A stretch of DNA of 64,000 bases, taken from Apostichopus japonicus (taxonomy: Eukaryota; Echinodermata; Holothuroidea; Aspidochirotida; Stichopodidae). The stretch spans positions 18,856,265 through 18,920,264 of the forward strand of contig NC_092573.1 of assembly GCF_037975245.1 (NCBI RefSeq), written 5' to 3'. Of the stretch, positions 59,559 to 64,000 are shown piece by piece (position 1 is the first letter of the stretch; each line of letters starts with the position of its first letter). The notes below the pieces were generated by a model. That model did no database searches. It was given only the letters and a program-made list of their open reading frames with translations, and had not been told where the DNA came from. The translations under genes were made by a program, and so were the position numbers.

Positions 59559-62367
59559 TTAAGCTCGTCACTCGTAAATATCCAAACCAGTAAGTTTTGG
59601 AATGTACATGATGTGTACATATGTATACAGTAGTTACCAAAGTCAATTCAATCAGAACAATCAACTGATTATTCATGATGGAATTAAGCTGCAAATTATT
59701 TTAAGTTACATATGTATATTTATTGCAAATAATTGGTCAACACAACAAGTGAAGTATTTGATATACACATACTGTAGGCATCACACAGAAAGGTAAACAA
59801 GATTCATTCAAGATGTTGTATAATTAAAAGGATTACAAATTTCAATTTCAAATATATGCATAATATTAACATTATGGATCTGTACATGGATACTATATAC
59901 TGTGTACAGTTGCATATGTTTAGTGCTTTATGATGGTTACATACAGTAATTTCGCCAAAATCATGTGAATTTCCATACACTAGATCTCATGACAAATATT
60001 CCAGTAAATTATTCCAATTAGTGAAAAGCGGTTGTTTTGTGCATAAACTTTATTATTGTAATGATGGTATATAAATCAAACTTAATACTGTAAGTACTAG
60101 ATTGGTTTCAATTTAAAGCTTTGGCAATGTCTCAAGTACAGCCCAAGGAATTGTTAACTGTTTAATTTTGGTACATTTGTTTAATAATTGATATTGACTG
60201 TAATTAACCGATTCCTGTGTAATTGACTAACAAGTATTTGCAGTGTATCAGACTGAATATGTCATCATTAGTATAGGCTAGGCTGGATACAATCTATATA
60301 TCAATATGTTAGTATCCCACTGCTGTGACATTATCTACTATCTGAGCACTGTATGTTAACTTGATCTGAAGGGTCCATGCCTGTGATTTACTGGAGTGTA
60401 CTTTTGTTATTTACTGTGTCAGTTCAGTATGTAGGTAGTTTAATAGGCATATATAAAGTATAATCAATGCGTCTCAAAGTTGTTAACCGTTACTTTATTT
60501 TTAATCTACATGTGATTAGGAAATAGAAATAGACTGTTTGCAATTATTTAATGCTACTATAAATGTATAAATTAACTGTGCACTGAAGAAGATGTACTGT
60601 ACATACAGTAATGTTCGTGAGTTTCACATTGGGTTGGTTTCATTTCAATACTTTTATTACATTAGCACAGTCGAAATATCCCACCAGACTAATATATTAG
60701 TATAAACCTGTACCCATCATCCCCAAGGCTGCATTTTACAAAATTACTGTGCAAGTGAACCCTGCACTTGCCGTTCGACTCTAAAAGAAGTTCATTTGAT
60801 GTTTGAGACTCCACTTGTAATTTACATTAGACCCTGTGTTTGGTAGCAGACCCAGAACTTGCTGATCACTGATATAGAAAGTTGACGTTTGTTAACTATA
60901 TTAAAGAAAAGGCACAAAGCCATGAGCCCTATGGATTGGAGGGTAGCACTGCTGTTAACCTACTACTATTGTTCAAATTATTTTGCTCCAAACTTTAACG
61001 GAGGTAAAAGGTCATTATGCCCATCTGGGATCAACCATGAGCAGTTTTGTGTTAAACATCACAAATTTAACACTGAGAGCAGGGTCTGATCCTCATTGGT
61101 CTAATTTTAACGGGGGCAGGGGAGGGAGAGGGGTGGTTCCAAATTGTGGGGTCTAATCCGTGATTATACCAACCAGAGGAAATTCAGGCTTCAAAAGGTG
61201 CAGTTAGATGGTAATTAGACTGTTCTTAACCAGTTTATGAAAAGAAGGCGAATAGGTATCGTTATGTATTGTTCCATGGTACATTAATTACTATCTAGAC
61301 ACATTGTAGGTCAGTGGGCATACTGGTAATATTTGCTCTGTACTTGTATAACATCCGAAAGGTATGAAACAGCTGTTATGACCACACTGTGACAGCGTAA
61401 CAGTATTCAATGTTTATCTTGTGGTCATGTTTTTGTATTAACATGGGAGTCATATATGTTGTTGCACACACATCTACCGTACCTGCTATATTATATGTAA
61501 AGGGTTGCTATGGTAATGGAAGAAGAGGTTGTGTCATGTATACGTCCCACTAAATGCTTTGACAGCACTGACATTTTGTGTTGCACTGCCTTAGGGTTCT
61601 GGATGTTGTTTCTGACTAAAATATTCAACATATTAATGGTTCCATGTACAAAAATATAATGCAGATACATGTAATGTTGCACATTATGTTGCAGTTTGAT
61701 AATTTTGCATACATGCATGTACATAGGCATGTTTGCAATGTGACACCAGATCCTAGCATACTGCTCTGATATGCACACAAGTTTGGAACATTTTTCTCTT
61801 TGTAGTTACTGTGCAAACTAAACGTACCTAGTTCATAAATTCATAATATATCATGTGTTTTTTAGTTGCAAAAGAACAGAAAGGTTTTCTGTTTCTCGCA
61901 CAGGTTTGTTCACTTCAAATCATATATATCCTATATACCTCTCAGCAAAACACGGTTGTTCAATCAAACATTTATTCAATTATTATGTAATTCTGTCTTA
62001 AATAAACTGATTCTTTATGTTTGACTAATATTGCAAAATTACACAGTCATTACATGGTAACTACCGTTAGTCAAACCTGTACATAATATGATACAACAGT
62101 CTCTGATGGTGAAGTTGTCATGACTTTGACACGAACTCCTTATAAATACAGTATATGTAGCAAGGTGAATTTTAAATGAGTACATGTTACAGTATTAAGT
62201 TTGTATGTTGTCGACCAGTCATACGGTACATATTTTGATCTACAGTAATTATGCTATACGTATGTGATAAAATGTGCAATTACAACGTCTGTTTAACTTG
62301 AATTTACTTAGTTTTACTTAATTAATTAGTTCATTTTCCTGTCTCCTCCCTTTAAGCACTTGCATTC

Positions 62368-62856
62368 CTCTAGGTCAGTGGTTCACAACCTTCTTAAGCC
62401 TCGAACCAGCCAAGATTTTTGACATTCGACTGTGAGCCATCAATCATTACACCCACCTCCCCCTGCCCCCCCCCCCCCCCTCCCCCTGCCTGTCAACTTT
62501 ATCTTTATCAATGTCACATAGTAGAGAATAATTTTGCTAATACAATAGTTGGCTCTGCTTTCCTTGCCTTAAGTTTGTCCATCTTGGCGTGAAGCTTGAT
62601 GGGACAATGCAATCTTTAGATTGGAACACAGAACTTTTGCAAACTTTCTCGTACACATATAAGCTACAGTAGATCACATTCATGCAACATAAAATGTACT
62701 CTGTGTGTCTTTTGTCGGCAATCGGTGAATGCCAAACTAAAAATTTAAGCTTTTTCTGTAATTTCTGAATGAATCTCGCTACCTAATCGAAAATTCGGCC
62801 TTTGCGAGCCAAACGTCGGATCGTGACCCATAGTTTGCAGAATGGTAGCTTTAGGT
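62368..62856. mobile_element. hAT-like element, degenerate
   Basis: CTCTAGGT at 62368-62375 and CTTTAGGT at 62849-62856 match at 7 of 8 positions as an old target duplication. The segment between starts CAGTGGTTCACAACCTTCTT, a common hAT end form, and its far end (CAGAATGGTAG) is a poor inverse. The interior has a run of C and TGCGAGCCAAACGTCGGATCG. No transposase. Confidence 0.5.
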
Positions 62857-64000
62857 GACTGTATTTAAACACACAGTACTACAACATAAATCTAGGTAAT
62901 TATTGTATATGCTGCTGTCATGCAGTACAGTAATAGCTCTAATCAGGGGGCTGCTACTCCCTGCTCTTATTAAAATATGTGATAACACAAGTTAATAATG
63001 TTTATTGCACATATTTCTAATCTATGTACACATACTATAGAGTTGTCTTATTTTCAATGTTGTTCTATGCCTGGATATGTTGTAGAGTAAGAACTGCACA
63101 TAAATTGTGACCGCATTCATAGAGACCGAAGACCTCAGCAAAGTTGTCAGCTACTGTATGATTCATGTAATGTAGTACCATTATGGTACTATACTCTCCA
63201 TATCGATTTAAATTACTTTCTCAAAATGTCAAGTAGATCAATACTAATTAAGTACAAATTAGCTTGTTTACTCAGTGGATTAAATTACCCATGGTGAAGG
63301 TCGATCACCCATTTCAATTAGTCGTTAATTAAAACTTCACTTTTAGATATAATTAACAAACCATATAAATATAGTTTTAATCAGTTTCCACAACTTCAAT
63401 GAAAAACTACTTGTTCTGATTTCCATCATGTGTATCTTTTCGAAAGTGATAACAAGGTACAGCGTCGTTGATTGAAAGTAAAAATATTCTCTTCGTTGCA
63501 TGGTTTACAAGTTTTGGTTTCATTCGGAGTAAGTACACACTGTACGCCTATTGATAGTTGACAGCTGTATAGTATTACATCATAGCCCATGCATGTTTAG
63601 ATCCGTAAAAGCATCTTCAATTGATCGAGTCTGTCCAGCTGAGCGTTAGGTTTGTGTAAATATAATGATTGCTAATTATCTTCAGTCTTACAATAATTTA
63701 CTTTTCAAGATAACAAATTAGGCATTAGTTTTATCCGCCGCCTTTGTATGCATGAACGGGTTTGAAAGATCAAAGTTATTGTTTTTATAAACTTAAAAGG
63801 CCTGTAACTTGGACTGGAGATTGTCAACATCTTAAGACTCGGCAATTAATTCTTTCAAGCCGTACAGTTTGCGTCGTATTGGTCGCAGTCCAGTGATCCA
63901 GAAATTTACCATCAAAGGGAAGATAACATCCTCGTAGCGGCGTAATCTTGTCAGATTGGACTATTGTAATCAAACAAGAAACTAAAAAAAAAGGAAGGAA

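Larger units (their letters stand above)
48241..64000. other. Long non-coding stretch (intron or intergenic); diverged repeats only
   Basis: I read this for coding exons on both strands and found none that I can defend; open frames are short, AT-rich and without recognisable motifs. It contains tandem duplications, repeat tails and MITE-like elements listed separately, and C-runs at about 49096-49109, 52974-52985 and 62467-62480. Confidence 0.55.

Noticed and set aside
60889-61089. Plus-strand frame of 66 codons
   Set aside because: No motif, no splice context, composition like its surroundings.

Overview
The window is animal nuclear DNA: AT-rich, intron-rich, with GT-AG exons, long non-coding stretches, microsatellites, hAT-type miniature elements and many broken Ty3/Gypsy-like retrotransposon fragments. 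Gene content (SLC27-type acyl-CoA synthetases, an RGS9-anchor-like protein with a C-terminal membrane helix) and the repeat style point to a marine invertebrate deuterostome, perhaps an echinoderm. That placement is inference; nothing here names the species.

Left part (1-18000, minus strand): two tandem paralogous genes of the SLC27 / fatty-acid-transport-protein / very-long-chain acyl-CoA synthetase family. Copy A (4886 down to 1) runs off the left edge after six coding exons. Copy B (17947 down to 11041) is complete: eight coding exons, 634 codons, intron phases consistent throughout. The exon sizes of the two copies match (493, 222/225, 159, 329, 94), so they arose by tandem duplication. 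Copy A has a hAT-like miniature element inserted a few bases from the exon 5 splice donor. Copy B has a 172-bp tandem array in intron 3, each complete unit of which carries a copy of the 3' end of exon 3 with its splice donor.

Middle (23000-38600): a retroelement graveyard. From left to right: a candidate LTR with a tRNA-Pro-like primer site and a broken gag; a second, unrelated gag-protease fragment; a LINE reverse-transcriptase scrap; a better preserved Gypsy element (LTR with TATA box, gag, protease, most of the reverse transcriptase); another gag; a hAT transposase C-terminus; an LTR element carrying an SGNH-hydrolase-like ORF before its gag; a basic, repeat-containing pseudogene; and a gag plus integrase-C-terminus fragment. 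All coding parts are damaged by frameshifts or stops.

Right part: a six-exon minus-strand gene (43781 down to 40142), 272 codons, that I read as an RGS9-binding-protein (R9AP)-like membrane anchor of R7-family RGS proteins. Upstream of it are two inverted-repeat elements, a possible tRNA-derived SINE scrap and a possible first exon of a plus-strand gene ending in GTAAGT at 48241. From 48241 to 64000 I see no convincing coding sequence, only diverged repeats and MITE-like elements; it may be one long intron or intergenic DNA.

The observations most worth a second look are the exon-derived splice-donor array, the SGNH-like ORF in an LTR element, the hAT element beside a splice donor, and the R9AP-like gene.
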